This document shows, one piece after another, positions 1 through 8,944 of a stretch of DNA of 64,000 nucleotides; position 1 is the stretch's first letter; every line of letters starts with the position of its first letter. Source of the DNA: Actinomycetota bacterium. Lineage in GTDB: Bacteria > Actinomycetota > Actinomycetes > Mycobacteriales > JACQDL01. The DNA is taken from NCBI GenBank assembly GCA_016201065.1, contig JACQDL010000047.1, forward strand, positions 110,188 through 174,187. The letters run 5' to 3'. The position numbers and the translations under genes were made by a program. The notes beneath the pieces are model-generated. The model searched no databases. It worked only from the letters and a program-made list of their open reading frames with translations, and was not told where the DNA came from.

Positions 1-1208
1 CGGCGGTCGCCGCCGGCGGCACCGACGGCCGGGTGCACCTCTTCGGCCTCCCGATCCGTCCTGGGTCGCTGTTCCCGTACCTCATCAGCGCCGCGACCGC
101 GGTGCTGGTGCTGCTGATGCCGATGGTCGGGGCGGTCGCCGACCGGACCGGCCGGAAGCGGGAGATCCTGCTCGGCTTCGGCTACGCCGGCGCGCTGGCC
201 TGCGTGCTGATGTGGTTCGTGCGGGGCGGCAACTGGGTGCTCGGCGCGACCCTGTTCGCTATCGCCTACATCGCCTACAGCTGCGCGATCGTGGTCTACC
301 ACTCGCTGCTCATCGACCTGTCCGAACCCGACCAGCGGGACCGGGTGTCCTCCTTCGGCTGGGCGTTCGGGTACATCGGCAGCGGGGTGCTGCTGGCGCT
401 GAACTTCGGTTTCTCGTTCATGATCGACGACCGGGCGCTGGTGGCGCGGGCGTCGCTGGCGAGTGCCGGGCTGTGGTGGGCGGCGTTCGCGTTGGTGCCG
501 TACGTCGCGCTGCGCGGCCGGATCGGCTCGGCCCGGCCGCCGCGACCGACCGAGGGGCCGGTGCTGCTGGCCGGCTATCGCCAGCTGCGGCAGACCTTCG
601 GCCGGCTCCGCGGGTTCCGGATCACGCTGCTGTTCCTGCTGGCCTTCCTGGTCTACAACGACGGCATCCAGACGGTGACGACGCTCGCCGCGCAGTACGG
701 CCAGTCGGAGCTGAAGCTGTCGGAGGCGACCCTGCTCTCGGCGATCCTGCTGGTGCAGTTCCTGGCATTCGCCGGCGCGTTGCTGCTGGGGTGGCTGGCC
801 CGCTATCTCGGGGCGAAGCGGGTCGTGCTCGGCAGCCTGGTGGGGTGGACCGCGGTGGTGGTCGGGGCGTACTTCCTGCCGGTCGGTGGGGTGCTGCCGT
901 TCTACGGGTTCGCGGTGCTGGTGGCGCTGGTGATGGGTGGCAGCCAGGCGCTGTCCCGGTCGATGTTCAGCCACCTGGTGCCGGCGGGTGAGGAGTCGGA
1001 GTACTTCGGGTTGTACGAGGTGAGTGACTCGGGCACGAGCTGGCTCGGGCCGCTGCTGTTCGGGTTGGCGCTGCAGAACACCGGCAGCTACCGGACGGCC
1101 CTGGTCAGCCTCGTGGTGTTCTTCGTCGCCGGGTTCCTGCTGCTCGCCCGGGTGCCGGTGCGGGAGGGGATCCTCGCGGTGCGCAACACCCCACCGGCAC
1201 GGCTGTGA
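1..1208 (+). CDS. MFS transporter, UMF1/Atg22-like, 5' end outside window
   Basis: Multi-pass membrane transporter of the major facilitator superfamily; substrate unknown. The frame is open from the window edge, and the first residues visible already precede TM2, so the N-terminus and TM1 lie upstream. The GVAxxxGRKRE-type loop is seen as GAVADRTGRKRE just after the second membrane segment, the usual MFS motif A position. About ten hydrophobic segments follow, with a long cytoplasmic loop in the middle. The segment GGSQALSRSMFSHLVPAGEE near the C-terminal half is typical of the UMF1 (Atg22-like) family. It converges on sdaA with only 18 bases between stops. Confidence 0.8.
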   Translation, partial: AVAAGGTDGRVHLFGLPIRPGSLFPYLISAATAVLVLLMPMVGAVADRTGRKREILLGFGYAGALACVLMWFVRGGNWVLGATLFAIAYIAYSCAIVVYHSLLIDLSEPDQRDRVSSFGWAFGYIGSGVLLALNFGFSFMIDDRALVARASLASAGLWWAAFALVPYVALRGRIGSARPPRPTEGPVLLAGYRQLRQTFGRLRGFRITLLFLLAFLVYNDGIQTVTTLAAQYGQSELKLSEATLLSAILLVQFLAFAGALLLGWLARYLGAKRVVLGSLVGWTAVVVGAYFLPVGGVLPFYGFAVLVALVMGGSQALSRSMFSHLVPAGEESEYFGLYEVSDSGTSWLGPLLFGLALQNTGSYRTALVSLVVFFVAGFLLLARVPVREGILAVRNTPPARL

Positions 1209-1226
1209 GGGCGTCGGCGGGGCCCG

Positions 1227-2612
1227 TCAGCACTCGATGATGTTCACCGCGAGGCCGCCGCGGGCGGTCTCCTTGTACTTGTCCTTCATGTCCTGGCCGG
1301 TCTCCCGCATGGTCTTGATGACCTTGTCCAGGGAGACATGGTGCGCACCGTCGCCGTGCAGGGCCATCCGGGCCGCGGCGATCGCCTTGACCGAGGCGAT
1401 CGCGTTGCGTTCGATGCACGGGATCTGCACCAGCCCGCCGACCGGGTCGCAGGTCAGCCCGAGGTTGTGCTCCATGGCGATCTCGGCGGCGTTCTCGACC
1501 TGTTCGGGTGTGCCGCCGAGCACCTCGGCGAGGCCGGCCGCGGCCATCGAGCAGGCGGAGCCCACCTCGCCCTGGCAGCCGACCTCGGCGCCGGAGATCG
1601 AGGCGTTCTCCTTGAACAGCACGCCGACTGCGCCTGCGGTGAGCAGGAACCGGACCACGCCGTCGTCGTCGGCCCCGGGCACGAACCGGGTGTAGTAGTG
1701 CAGCACGGCGGGGACGATCCCGGCGGCGCCGTTGGTCGGTGCGGTGACCACCCGCCCGCCCGCGGCGTTCTCCTCGTTGACCGCGAGCGCGTACAGGGTG
1801 ACCCACTCCATCGCCCGCAGCGGGTCGTCGCGGTCGTCGCCGTGCTCGGCACGTTCGGTGAGCGCACGTCGCAGCGCCGCGGCCCGGCGGCGCACCTTCA
1901 GCCCACCGGGCAGGGTCCCCTCCCGGCTGCACCCGCGTTCGACGCAGCGGCCCATCACGTCCCAGATGTCGAGCAGGCCGGCCCGCACCACCGCCTCGTC
2001 CCGCCAGGAGGCCTCGTTGGCGAGCATGATTCCGCTGATCGGCAGGCTCGCCTCCGCGCAGCGCAGAAGCAGGTCGGCTCCGGTCCGGAACGGGTACCGC
2101 ACCGGCGTGGCGTCCAGGATGACCCGGTCTGCGCCGGCCGCCTCCTCGTCGACCACGAAGCCGCCACCCACGGAGTAGTACGTCCGCTCCCGCAACAGGG
2201 TGCCGGTGTGGTCGGATGCGGCGAAGACCATGCCGTTGGCGTGGAACGGAAGTCGCCGACGCCGGTGCATGACGATGTCGTCCGCGGGTGCGAACCGCAC
2301 CTCGTGCCGGCCCAGCAGCCGCGCCCGGCCGGTGTCCCGGACCCGGGCCACCAGGGGCGGCACGGCGTCCGGGTCGACGGTCTCGGGTGCGTGCCCCTCC
2401 AGCCCCAGGAGCACCGCGGCGGGGCTGCCGTGCCCGTGTCCGGTCGCACCAAGCGAGCCGAAGAGCTCGGCCCGGACGGAGGCGACCCGGTCGAGCAGGC
2501 CGTCGGCGGCCAGACCCTGGACGAACGTGCGGGCCGCCCGCATCGGACCGACCGTGTGCGAGCTCGACGGGCCGATCCCGACCGAGAGCAGGTCGAAGAC
2601 GCTGATCGTCAT
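1227..2612 (-). CDS. sdaA: L-serine ammonia-lyase (iron-sulfur), single chain
   Basis: Deaminates L-serine to pyruvate and ammonia in the cytoplasm using a labile [4Fe-4S] cluster. The 461-aa product opens with the family signature [14 protein letters not shown], where the SSSH loop binds substrate carboxylate. The N-terminal half is the beta domain and the C-terminal half the catalytic alpha domain. Three cysteines in [19 protein letters not shown] and QIPCIERN are at the positions of the known cluster ligands. I chose the ATG at 2612 because the signature begins at once after it; an in-frame extension to 2708 adds a Pro/Arg-rich sequence unlike the family. Apparently monocistronic. Confidence 0.93.
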   Translation of the reverse strand: MTISVFDLLSVGIGPSSSHTVGPMRAARTFVQGLAADGLLDRVASVRAELFGSLGATGHGHGSPAAVLLGLEGHAPETVDPDAVPPLVARVRDTGRARLLGRHEVRFAPADDIVMHRRRRLPFHANGMVFAASDHTGTLLRERTYYSVGGGFVVDEEAAGADRVILDATPVRYPFRTGADLLLRCAEASLPISGIMLANEASWRDEAVVRAGLLDIWDVMGRCVERGCSREGTLPGGLKVRRRAAALRRALTERAEHGDDRDDPLRAMEWVTLYALAVNEENAAGGRVVTAPTNGAAGIVPAVLHYYTRFVPGADDDGVVRFLLTAGAVGVLFKENASISGAEVGCQGEVGSACSMAAAGLAEVLGGTPEQVENAAEIAMEHNLGLTCDPVGGLVQIPCIERNAIASVKAIAAARMALHGDGAHHVSLDKVIKTMRETGQDMKDKYKETARGGLAVNIIEC

Positions 2613-2799
2613 GGTGTCGGCGTCCTGGGTGCGTTCACGCTGGGTCCGATCCAGGGTCATGGGGTGGGTGGGGCGGTCCGGCGGGTGGTGCCCGGGCTGC
2701 GTGCCCACGGTAAGGCCCGCGAGGCCGGCTTCGCGGCGTATTCCGCCGGTGCGGGTCGCGTCGCCGCCGAACTCGCCAACGTGGGATGAACCACGTTTG

Positions 2800-2825
2800 G
2801 GAATCCTCTCGACAGGTCAGTCGTT
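2800..2825 (+). promoter_or_regulatory. Sigma-R-type (ECF, thiol-oxidative stress) promoter of rbpA
   Basis: GGAAT at 2800-2804 is followed after exactly 18 bases by GTT at 2823-2825. This matches the GGAAT-N18-GTT consensus of actinobacterial SigR/SigH promoters. It lies 45 bases upstream of the rbpA start codon. In Streptomyces rbpA is a known SigR regulon member, so site and gene agree. Confidence 0.75.
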
Positions 2826-2869
2826 ACCGAAGACATCGAGCACAACGACTGCCCGGGAGGTAGCAACAC

Positions 2870-3214
2870 ATGGCCGAGCGCACTTTGCGCGGCAGCCGGC
2901 TCGGGGCCATCAGCTACGAGACGGAACGCGATACTGAGCTGGCGGCCCGGCAGGCGGCAGACTACCGCTGCTCCCAGGGGCATGTCTTCACTGTTCCCTT
3001 CGCGCAGGAAGCGGAGATACCTCCCACCTGGGAGTGCAAGTTCGATGGCACCGTGGGTCGGCTGATCGGTGGCAGCGAGCCGGAGCCGAGGAAGGCCAAG
3101 CCGGCCCGGACGCACTGGGACATGCTGCTGGAGCGGCGGACGATCGCCGAGCTGGAAGAGGTGTTGAACGAGCGGCTCGAGCTCCTGCGGGCGCGCCGTT
3201 CGCGAACCGCGTGA
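2870..3214 (+). CDS. rbpA: RNA polymerase-binding protein RbpA
   Basis: Actinobacteria-specific RNA polymerase accessory factor that binds the housekeeping sigma factor and stabilises the open complex. The 114-aa length is standard. The N-terminal tail contains GSRLGAISYETE; the core RbpA domain has the YRCSQGH and WECK cysteine pairs that hold zinc; the basic linker RKAKPARTHWDML and the C-terminal sigma-interaction helix (RTIAELEEVLNERL) are all present. A GGGAGG Shine-Dalgarno precedes the ATG. Stress control is suggested by the upstream sigma-R-type promoter. Confidence 0.97.
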   Translation: MAERTLRGSRLGAISYETERDTELAARQAADYRCSQGHVFTVPFAQEAEIPPTWECKFDGTVGRLIGGSEPEPRKAKPARTHWDMLLERRTIAELEEVLNERLELLRARRSRTA

Positions 3215-3219
3215 CCGAT

Positions 3220-3260
3220 GTGCACTGGGCCGCACCCCCGCCGGGTGCGGTCCAGTGCAC
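3220..3260. terminator. Bidirectional terminator between rbpA and dusB
   Basis: Eighteen-base arms at 3220-3237 and 3243-3260 pair with one G/A difference around a 5-base loop. The hairpin fills the gap between two convergent genes. There is no clear U-run, as is common in high-GC actinobacteria. Confidence 0.75.
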
Positions 3261-3274
3261 TCCGTGGCCCGGGA

Positions 3275-4441
3275 TCACCCGCCGGAGGCGTCGATGTCGG
3301 CCCCGGCCGGCACGACATCGTCGTCGCGGTCGTCCAGCCAACCATGCGGCAGGACGACGCGCCGCGGCTGGCCGCTGGTGCGGCCACGCGGCTGGCCCAG
3401 GGCGTCCGCGGGGAACGGCTGGTCCACGTCCATCTCGTCGACCAGGCCGTCCAGCTCGGCGAGCGAGCTGATCCCGCCGAGCCGGCGCCTGATCTGGCCG
3501 CCGACCACGAACCGCTTGGCGTACCAGCCCGCGTGCTTGCGGAACTCCCGGCACCCCTGTCCCTCGTCACCGACCCACTCGACCAACAGTGTGGCGTGCC
3601 GCCGCATCACTGCGGTGACCTCCCGGAGCGTGGGCTGCCTCGCCTGCGGTCGACCATCGAAGGCGTCCACCAGATCGCGGAACAGCCACGGCCGGCCCTG
3701 GCAGCCTCGGCCGATCACCACCCCGGCGCAGCCGGTCTGCCGCATCATCCGCAGTGCGTCCGATGCCTCCCAGATGTCGCCGTTGCCGAGTACCGGCACG
3801 TCGAGGGCGGCGGTCAGTTCGCCGATCGCGTCCCAGTCGGCCGCACCGGAGTAGTGCTGGGCCGCGGTCCGGGCGTGCAGTGCGACGGCCGCGACCCCCT
3901 CGGCCGCCGCGATGTGCCCCGCCTCCAGGTATGTCTGGTGCGTGTCGTCGATCCCGATCCGCATCTTGATCGTGACCGGGACCGCTCCGGCCGCGTGGAC
4001 GGCGGCGGCGAGAATGCGGCCGAACAGCACCCGCTTCCAGGGCAGGGCCGAGCCACCGCCTCGCCGGGTGACCTTCGGCACCGGGCAGCCGAAGTTCAGG
4101 TCGATGTGGTCGGCCCGGTCCTCCGCGACGAGCACCCGGACGGCGGCGCCGACCGTGGCGGGGTCCACGCCGTAGATCTGGAGGCTGCGGGGCTTCTCCG
4201 CCGGATCGAACTCGATCATGGCCATGGTCTTCGGGATGTGTTCGACGATCCCCCTGGACATGACCATCTCGCTGACGTACAGGCCGGCGCCGTACTCCCG
4301 GCACAGCGTCCGGAAGGGCGCGTTGGTGACGCCGGCCATCGGCGCGAGCACCACCGGTGGCCAGATCCGGTACGGGCCGATCGGCAGCGGGTCGAACTCC
4401 CCCGGTCGTGCTGGCGGCTCCGGTCGCGGCTCGGCGTTCAC
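3275..4441 (-). CDS. dusB: tRNA-dihydrouridine synthase (DusB type)
   Basis: FMN enzyme that reduces uridine to dihydrouridine in tRNA. The 388-aa protein starts its TIM barrel with [13 protein letters not shown], has the catalytic cysteine in [10 protein letters not shown], the motif KMRIG, the phosphate-binding [12 protein letters not shown] and the C-terminal helical tRNA-binding domain ([20 protein letters not shown]). The GTG at 4441 is chosen because it overlaps the ppm stop as GTGA and puts the barrel start about 30 residues in. It is the last gene of an lnt-ppm-dusB operon. The Asp-rich tail is not part of the fold. Confidence 0.93.
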   Translation of the reverse strand: MNAEPRPEPPARPGEFDPLPIGPYRIWPPVVLAPMAGVTNAPFRTLCREYGAGLYVSEMVMSRGIVEHIPKTMAMIEFDPAEKPRSLQIYGVDPATVGAAVRVLVAEDRADHIDLNFGCPVPKVTRRGGGSALPWKRVLFGRILAAAVHAAGAVPVTIKMRIGIDDTHQTYLEAGHIAAAEGVAAVALHARTAAQHYSGAADWDAIGELTAALDVPVLGNGDIWEASDALRMMRQTGCAGVVIGRGCQGRPWLFRDLVDAFDGRPQARQPTLREVTAVMRRHATLLVEWVGDEGQGCREFRKHAGWYAKRFVVGGQIRRRLGGISSLAELDGLVDEMDVDQPFPADALGQPRGRTSGQPRRVVLPHGWLDDRDDDVVPAGADIDASGG

Positions 4442-5229
4442 GCCCGCTCGGGTTCCGGCCCGTCCAGTGGCCGTGGTCGGGTCGCCAGAGCCCGCCGGCG
4501 GGTCGCGGCGGGCCGGCTGGAGACTCCCCAGAGGGTGACCCGCCACAGCGCCTCGCGGACGATCGACCCGCTCATCTTGCTCTGCCCGAGCACCCGCTCG
4601 GTGAAGGTGATCGGTACCTCGGTCACCCGGTAGCCGGCCTGCCAGGTGCGGCGGGCAAGGTCCACCTGGAAGCAGTACCCCTGCGAGGACACCCCGGCCA
4701 GGTCCAGCCCGCGCAGCACCTCGGCCCGGTAGGCGCGGTAGCCGCCCGTGGCGTCCTTGATCGGCATCCGGAGCAGGACCCGGGTGTACAGGTTGCCGCC
4801 GCGGGAGAGAAGAAGCCGTGTCCGCGGCCAGTTGCGCACAAGTCCGCCGGGGACCCAGCGCGACCCGAGGACCAGGTCGGCGCCGTCCAGTGCGGCCAGC
4901 AGCCGGGGCAGTTCCTCCGGTGCGTGCGAGCCGTCGGCGTCCATCTCGACGATGACGTCGTAGCCGTGCTCCAGCGCCCAGCCGAAGCCGGTGAGGTAGG
5001 CCTGGCCGAGCCCGTCCTTGGTGGTCCGGTGCAGGACATGGATCCGCGGGTCTGCCTTGGCTGCGGTGTCGGCGAGGTCGCCGGTGCCGTCCGGGCTGCT
5101 GTCGTCGACGACGAGCACCTCGGCCGGTGGGACCGCCGCCCGCACCCGACCGAGGATGGCCTCCAGGTTGTCCCGCTCGTTGTAGGTGGGGATCACCACC
5201 AGCACGCGGCCGAGGTCTTCGTGCGTCAT
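4438..5229 (-). CDS. ppm1: Polyprenol monophosphomannose synthase (GT2)
   Basis: Transfers mannose from GDP-mannose to polyprenyl phosphate, supplying the lipid-linked mannose donor for lipoglycans and protein O-mannosylation. The 263-aa protein is a single GT2 domain: [12 protein letters not shown] at the N-terminus, the DD of [12 protein letters not shown], the metal-binding DAD in EMDADGSH, and the GGYRAYR loop. It has no membrane segment. In Mycobacterium tuberculosis Ppm1 carries this domain fused behind an Lnt domain; here the two are separate genes overlapping by 4 bases (ATGA). The 3' end overlaps dusB by GTGA. Confidence 0.93.
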   Translation of the reverse strand: MTHEDLGRVLVVIPTYNERDNLEAILGRVRAAVPPAEVLVVDDSSPDGTGDLADTAAKADPRIHVLHRTTKDGLGQAYLTGFGWALEHGYDVIVEMDADGSHAPEELPRLLAALDGADLVLGSRWVPGGLVRNWPRTRLLLSRGGNLYTRVLLRMPIKDATGGYRAYRAEVLRGLDLAGVSSQGYCFQVDLARRTWQAGYRVTEVPITFTERVLGQSKMSGSIVREALWRVTLWGVSSRPAATRRRALATRPRPLDGPEPERA

Positions 5230-6887
5230 GCGGTCTGGGTCTCCTCTGCTCGGGTCGCCGGTTCCTGCTCGGCGCTGGTTGGTGTCGCCGTACCGCGGGG
5301 GTCGCGCACCCGGCGGTGTCCAGCGAGCCTACCGATCGCGGCGGCGACCGCCGCGGCGAGCAGGCCAGCGGCGGAGAGCAGCCATTCCGGCACCGCACCG
5401 AGCCGGGTCGCGAGGGTGAGCCCGCTACGGGTGGGTACCGAACCGACCAGCAGGTCCGGGGTGAAGATGGCGGACTGCCGGATGATCCGACCGTCGGGAG
5501 CGATGAGCGCGCTGACCCCGCTGGTGGCGACCACGACCACGGTGCGACCGTACTCCACCGCCCGCAGCCGGCTCATCTCAAGCTGCTGGTGGGTCTCCCC
5601 GCTGCGTTCGAAGGTCGCGTTGTTGGTCTGCACCACCAGCAGCTGGGCGCCGCCGCGCACCACATCACGCACCAGCCGGTCGTCGGCGACCTCGAAGCAG
5701 ATCACGTCACCGATCGGGTGCCCGGCCAGCTCCAGCACGCCGGGCTGGTCGCCTGCCACGAAGTCGTGCCGGACCCGGTCGACCTGGTGGCTGACCAGTC
5801 GCGCCACCGAGCGCAGCGGGATGTACTCGGCGAACGGGACCGGGTGACGCTTGAGGTAGGTCTGCCCGGGGCCGGTGGTCGGGCTCCAGACGATACCGGC
5901 GTTGCGGAGGTGATCCCCGGGTCCGTCCAGGACCGCGCCGACCAGGATCGGCACCCCGACGGCGGTGGCCGCTGCGCCGATCTGTTCGCGGGCGTCCGCG
6001 GCGACCAGGGGGTCGATGTCGGAGGCGTTCTCGGGCCAGAGCACGAACGCGGGCGCGGGCACCACGCCGGCACGAACCTGGCCGGCCAGCCGCAGGGTCT
6101 CGTTGACGTGGTTGTGCAGCACCGCCTCCCGCTGCGCGTTGAAGTCCAGCCCGAGTCGGGGCACGTTGCCCTGCACCGCCGCGACAACCAGCTGCGGGTC
6201 AGCCACGCCCGTCGGCACCGCGGCGCGCAGTGCCGATCCGGCGAGCGGGCCGGCGAGCGCAGCGGCCCCGCACGCGGCAAGGGCGCGGGCCCGGAGCGGG
6301 AGCTGGAGCCGTGACTGACGGCCGCGGGCCCGCGCCGCGAACACGGTCCCGGCGGCAAGCGTGCCGCACAGGGCGACCATGAGGCTGACCAGTGGTGCCC
6401 CGCCGTAGGCGGCGAACGGCGTGAACCAGCTGTGTCCCTGGCCGAATGCCAGCCGGCCCCACGGGAAGCCACCGAACGGCAGCCGGGACCGGGCCGCCTC
6501 GTCCGCCACCCACAGGCAGGCCGCCCAGACCGGTCCGCCGGCCAGCCGCTGGACCGCGGGGAGCAGCCCGCCGAGGGCCGCCACGAAGGCCGCCTGCGAG
6601 GTGGCCAGCAGCAGCCACGGCACGGCGCCGACCTCGGTCCCGCTCCACGACAGCAACGGGACGAAGTAGCTCAACCCGAAGACCAGACCGAGGCCGGCCC
6701 CCTGGCGTGGTCGGCGACCGTGTACGGCGACCGACAGCGCCGCGACGGCGACCGGCGCGAGCGGCCACCATCCGATCGGCGGGAACGAGACCAGCAGCAG
6801 GCCGCCACCGGCCGCGGCCAGCGGCACCGGTCCGGGTCGGCCGAGCCACGTCTTTGTCGCCGTCAGCACGCTCGTCGCCGTCAGCAC
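5226..6887 (-). CDS. lnt: Apolipoprotein N-acyltransferase
   Basis: Integral membrane enzyme that N-acylates the lipid-modified cysteine of lipoproteins. Of 553 aa, roughly the first 200 form several membrane helices ([17 protein letters not shown] is the typical start), followed by a nitrilase-fold domain outside the membrane and a final TM near the C-terminus. The catalytic triad is visible as Glu in LWPENAS, Lys in [12 protein letters not shown] and Cys in DVICFEV. The GTG at 6887 is preceded by GGAAGG with 6-base spacing. First gene of the overlapping lnt-ppm-dusB unit, which links lipoprotein acylation and mannosylation precursors. Confidence 0.92.
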   Translation of the reverse strand: MLTATSVLTATKTWLGRPGPVPLAAAGGGLLLVSFPPIGWWPLAPVAVAALSVAVHGRRPRQGAGLGLVFGLSYFVPLLSWSGTEVGAVPWLLLATSQAAFVAALGGLLPAVQRLAGGPVWAACLWVADEAARSRLPFGGFPWGRLAFGQGHSWFTPFAAYGGAPLVSLMVALCGTLAAGTVFAARARGRQSRLQLPLRARALAACGAAALAGPLAGSALRAAVPTGVADPQLVVAAVQGNVPRLGLDFNAQREAVLHNHVNETLRLAGQVRAGVVPAPAFVLWPENASDIDPLVAADAREQIGAAATAVGVPILVGAVLDGPGDHLRNAGIVWSPTTGPGQTYLKRHPVPFAEYIPLRSVARLVSHQVDRVRHDFVAGDQPGVLELAGHPIGDVICFEVADDRLVRDVVRGGAQLLVVQTNNATFERSGETHQQLEMSRLRAVEYGRTVVVVATSGVSALIAPDGRIIRQSAIFTPDLLVGSVPTRSGLTLATRLGAVPEWLLSAAGLLAAAVAAAIGRLAGHRRVRDPRGTATPTSAEQEPATRAEETQTA

Positions 6888-7200
6888 GCCAGACCTTCCG
6901 CTGGTGGTGGTCCGCCGGGTTGCCCGGCGGCTGCGCTGCCGGGCCGCAAGGAACGGTGGGGCACGGTACGTCCCGCACCCCACCGTTCCCGGAGAGCCGT
7001 TTCGGGCGTGTCTCCTGCTCCTCCCGAGCGTCCGCGGGACGTGGGGGCTGGGCGGACGTGCCGCGTCGACCTTCGGTCCGGCCGATCACTCGCCGGTTGC
7101 GAGCACCTGCGCCGTTGTCTACTGATCGGTGGAGTGCTCAACCCACACCAGATGTCCCGACGAACGTCCGGAGAACGATATCGGCGGAGCCGGCGATGGA
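6888..7200. other. Intergenic region between kal and lnt
   Basis: This 313-base gap holds a strong hairpin (6950-6989) probably ending the kam transcript and must hold the lnt promoter. Short open frames here have no recognisable product or initiation signals. Confidence 0.5.
6950..6989 (-). terminator. Terminator-like inverted repeat after kal
   Basis: Perfect 12-base arms GGAACGGTGGGG at 6950-6961 and its complement at 6978-6989, with a 16-base loop. It lies about 210 bases beyond the kal stop, on the transcript side of the kam operon, and before lnt. No U-run is seen. Confidence 0.55.
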
Positions 7201-7602
7201 TCAACCCACCCCCGCGGGCACGACGACAGTTCCGCCGGCCGTGGCCGCGACGATGGGTTCGGTCAGCACGTCCGCGGCGGACCCCGAGCGGTCCGGGGCG
7301 GCTCGGCAGAGCACCCTGGCCTCGAACCAGATGACCCGGCTGCGCCGCCCCACCCCGGTGACCGTCCCGGTCACCTCGATCACGTCACCGGCCCGTACCG
7401 GGGCCCGGAACTGGACATCCGAGTAGGCGGCGAACAACCCCTCGTCGCCGTCGCCACGGATGCACAGCTCGGTGGCGACGTCGCCGAACAGGCCGAGCAG
7501 GTAGGCCCCATCGACAAGGTTGCCGCCATAGTGGGCGTGGGCGTGCGGCACGTACCGGCGATGGGCCACCGACAGTCCGAGGCGAGCATCGATCTTGGTC
7601 AC
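7201..7602 (-). CDS. kal: 3-aminobutyryl-CoA ammonia-lyase, hotdog fold
   Basis: Last step of the lysine degradation branch: removes ammonia from L-3-aminobutyryl-CoA to give crotonyl-CoA. The 133-aa protein is a single hotdog domain with the family-type segments [26 protein letters not shown] near the N-terminus and [19 protein letters not shown] in the centre (quoted only in part as motifs [17 protein letters not shown] and RAPVRAGD). Context decides the call: its start overlaps the kamE stop by 4 bases. Without that context it would be a generic MaoC/hotdog protein. Confidence 0.88.
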   Translation of the reverse strand: MTKIDARLGLSVAHRRYVPHAHAHYGGNLVDGAYLLGLFGDVATELCIRGDGDEGLFAAYSDVQFRAPVRAGDVIEVTGTVTGVGRRSRVIWFEARVLCRAAPDRSGSAADVLTEPIVAATAGGTVVVPAGVG

Positions 7603-8363
7603 GACTTCCCCTTCCGAGCGGCGAGCGCGTGGACAAGATACGAGGCCACGTCGCTGGGTGTGGTGCCCTTGCCGAACACCCGGTCCACGCCGAGCGCCGT
7701 GGCCTGTGCCGGGTCGAACCGGGGGCCGCCGACCACCAGCAGCGGTCGCCGCTCCCCCATCGCCTCCCGGAAGGCCGCCGACATCTCCTCGGTGTTGTGC
7801 AGGTGGGCGTCCTTCTGGGTCACCACCTGGGAGACGAGCACGGCGTCGGCCTTCTCCGCCCGGGCCCGCCGGACCAGGTCCGGGACGAAGACCTGCGCCC
7901 CGAGGTTCACGACGCGGACCTCCCGGTAGTACTCCAGCCCCTTCTCCCCCGCGAACCCCTTCACGTTGAGGATCGCGTCGATACCGACGGTGTGCGCGTC
8001 GGTGCCGATGCAGGCGCCGAGGACCACCATCCGGCGGCGGAGCACCCGCCGAACCTCGGCGTTGATCTCCCTGGCGTTCAACAGCGGGTACTCACGCTCG
8101 GTGATCTGGACGTCGGACAGGTTGACGAGGTGGCGTACCCGGCCGTAGACGACGAAGAACGTGAAGTCGGGTCCGACGGGTTTCGCGTGCACCACCATCG
8201 CCGGGTCGAGCCCCATCTTGCGGGCGAGCTGCTGCGCCGCGCCCTCGGCGAGCGGGCCCGGTGGCACCGGCAGGGTGAACGAGAGCTGCACCATGCCGTC
8301 GCCGGTGGTGTCCCCATAGGGGCGCACCACGCCGGCCTGCCCTGCCTCGTCCAGCACACTCAT
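7599..8363 (-). CDS. kamE: Lysine 5,6-aminomutase beta subunit (B12- and PLP-binding)
   Basis: Small subunit of the adenosylcobalamin- and PLP-dependent mutase that moves the terminal amino group of beta-lysine (or D-lysine). The 254-aa protein has an N-terminal dimerisation region ([19 protein letters not shown]) and a C-terminal Rossmann B12 domain. The base-off cobalamin motif is D122-A-H124-T-V-G127. Lys135 in NVKGFAG lies 11 residues after the histidine, the same spacing as His133/Lys144 of the clostridial enzyme, so it is the predicted PLP Schiff-base lysine. The ATG overlaps the rloB stop (ATGA), an unusual neighbour. The 3' end overlaps kal. Confidence 0.95.
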   Translation of the reverse strand: MSVLDEAGQAGVVRPYGDTTGDGMVQLSFTLPVPPGPLAEGAAQQLARKMGLDPAMVVHAKPVGPDFTFFVVYGRVRHLVNLSDVQITEREYPLLNAREINAEVRRVLRRRMVVLGACIGTDAHTVGIDAILNVKGFAGEKGLEYYREVRVVNLGAQVFVPDLVRRARAEKADAVLVSQVVTQKDAHLHNTEEMSAAFREAMGERRPLLVVGGPRFDPAQATALGVDRVFGKGTTPSDVASYLVHALAARKGKS

Positions 8364-8944
8364 TGGGGTTCCCTCCCGCTACTTCCCTGAATCGCCTCCA
8401 CCAGCCGCCAAACGCTGGTCGAGGGGTTCCACGTGTGCGTCTCCGGATCTGGTTGGAGCTTTCTGGCCCGATCCACCGCGAACATCACGCCTGCGACGAA
8501 GTGGGCGAAGACGAGTCGCGTCTTGTCGTAGTGCGGAACGTGCCTTTGCAGCAGCTTGGTGACAGCGTCGGCGTTGGCCTGATGGGAGTTGCAGTCAGCG
8601 TGGTGTAGAAGCAGCCACAGTTCGAAGCACGGGTTCGACACGGCGAGGTTGATACTGTGTGATCGAGCCTCCTTGACCGCGTCAGCAAGGTCGAACTGAT
8701 CGACATCGACCACGCACCACACCTGCTCGTAGTCACCGTCCGCGCGGGTGGCGCGACGCACGATCTGGGCTGGGTCTCTGCCGTCCGTTCCGATCGTGAC
8801 GTCGACCGCTGGGTTGCGCAGATGGTCGCGCAGGCCCTTGATGTACTGCGGCTCGGTGCGCGCTCCGCCGCACACCACGAGGATTCGCGGACGCGGCGGG
8901 CGGAACGGTCGCCGCCGACGCTGGGTGTTCTCACGTCTGGCCAT
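8360..8944 (-). CDS. RloB-like protein, candidate phage-defence effector
   Basis: 194-aa RloB-family protein. Family hallmarks are ILVVCGGARTEPQYIKGLR at the N-terminus (TEPxYxKGL), the acidic strand WCVVDVDQFD, and NPCFELWLLLHH in the centre. RloB proteins are typically found with an AAA ATPase (RloA or AbiLi) in defence islands; AbiLii is of this type. The ATG at 8944 starts MARRENTQRRRR, a basic tail, and overlaps the upstream ATPase gene by 14 bases. Its stop overlaps the kamE start by 4 bases. By eye the GC content is lower than that of the surrounding kam genes, suggesting transfer. The enzymatic activity is not known to me. Confidence 0.82.
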   Translation of the reverse strand: MARRENTQRRRRPFRPPRPRILVVCGGARTEPQYIKGLRDHLRNPAVDVTIGTDGRDPAQIVRRATRADGDYEQVWCVVDVDQFDLADAVKEARSHSINLAVSNPCFELWLLLHHADCNSHQANADAVTKLLQRHVPHYDKTRLVFAHFVAGVMFAVDRARKLQPDPETHTWNPSTSVWRLVEAIQGSSGREPQ

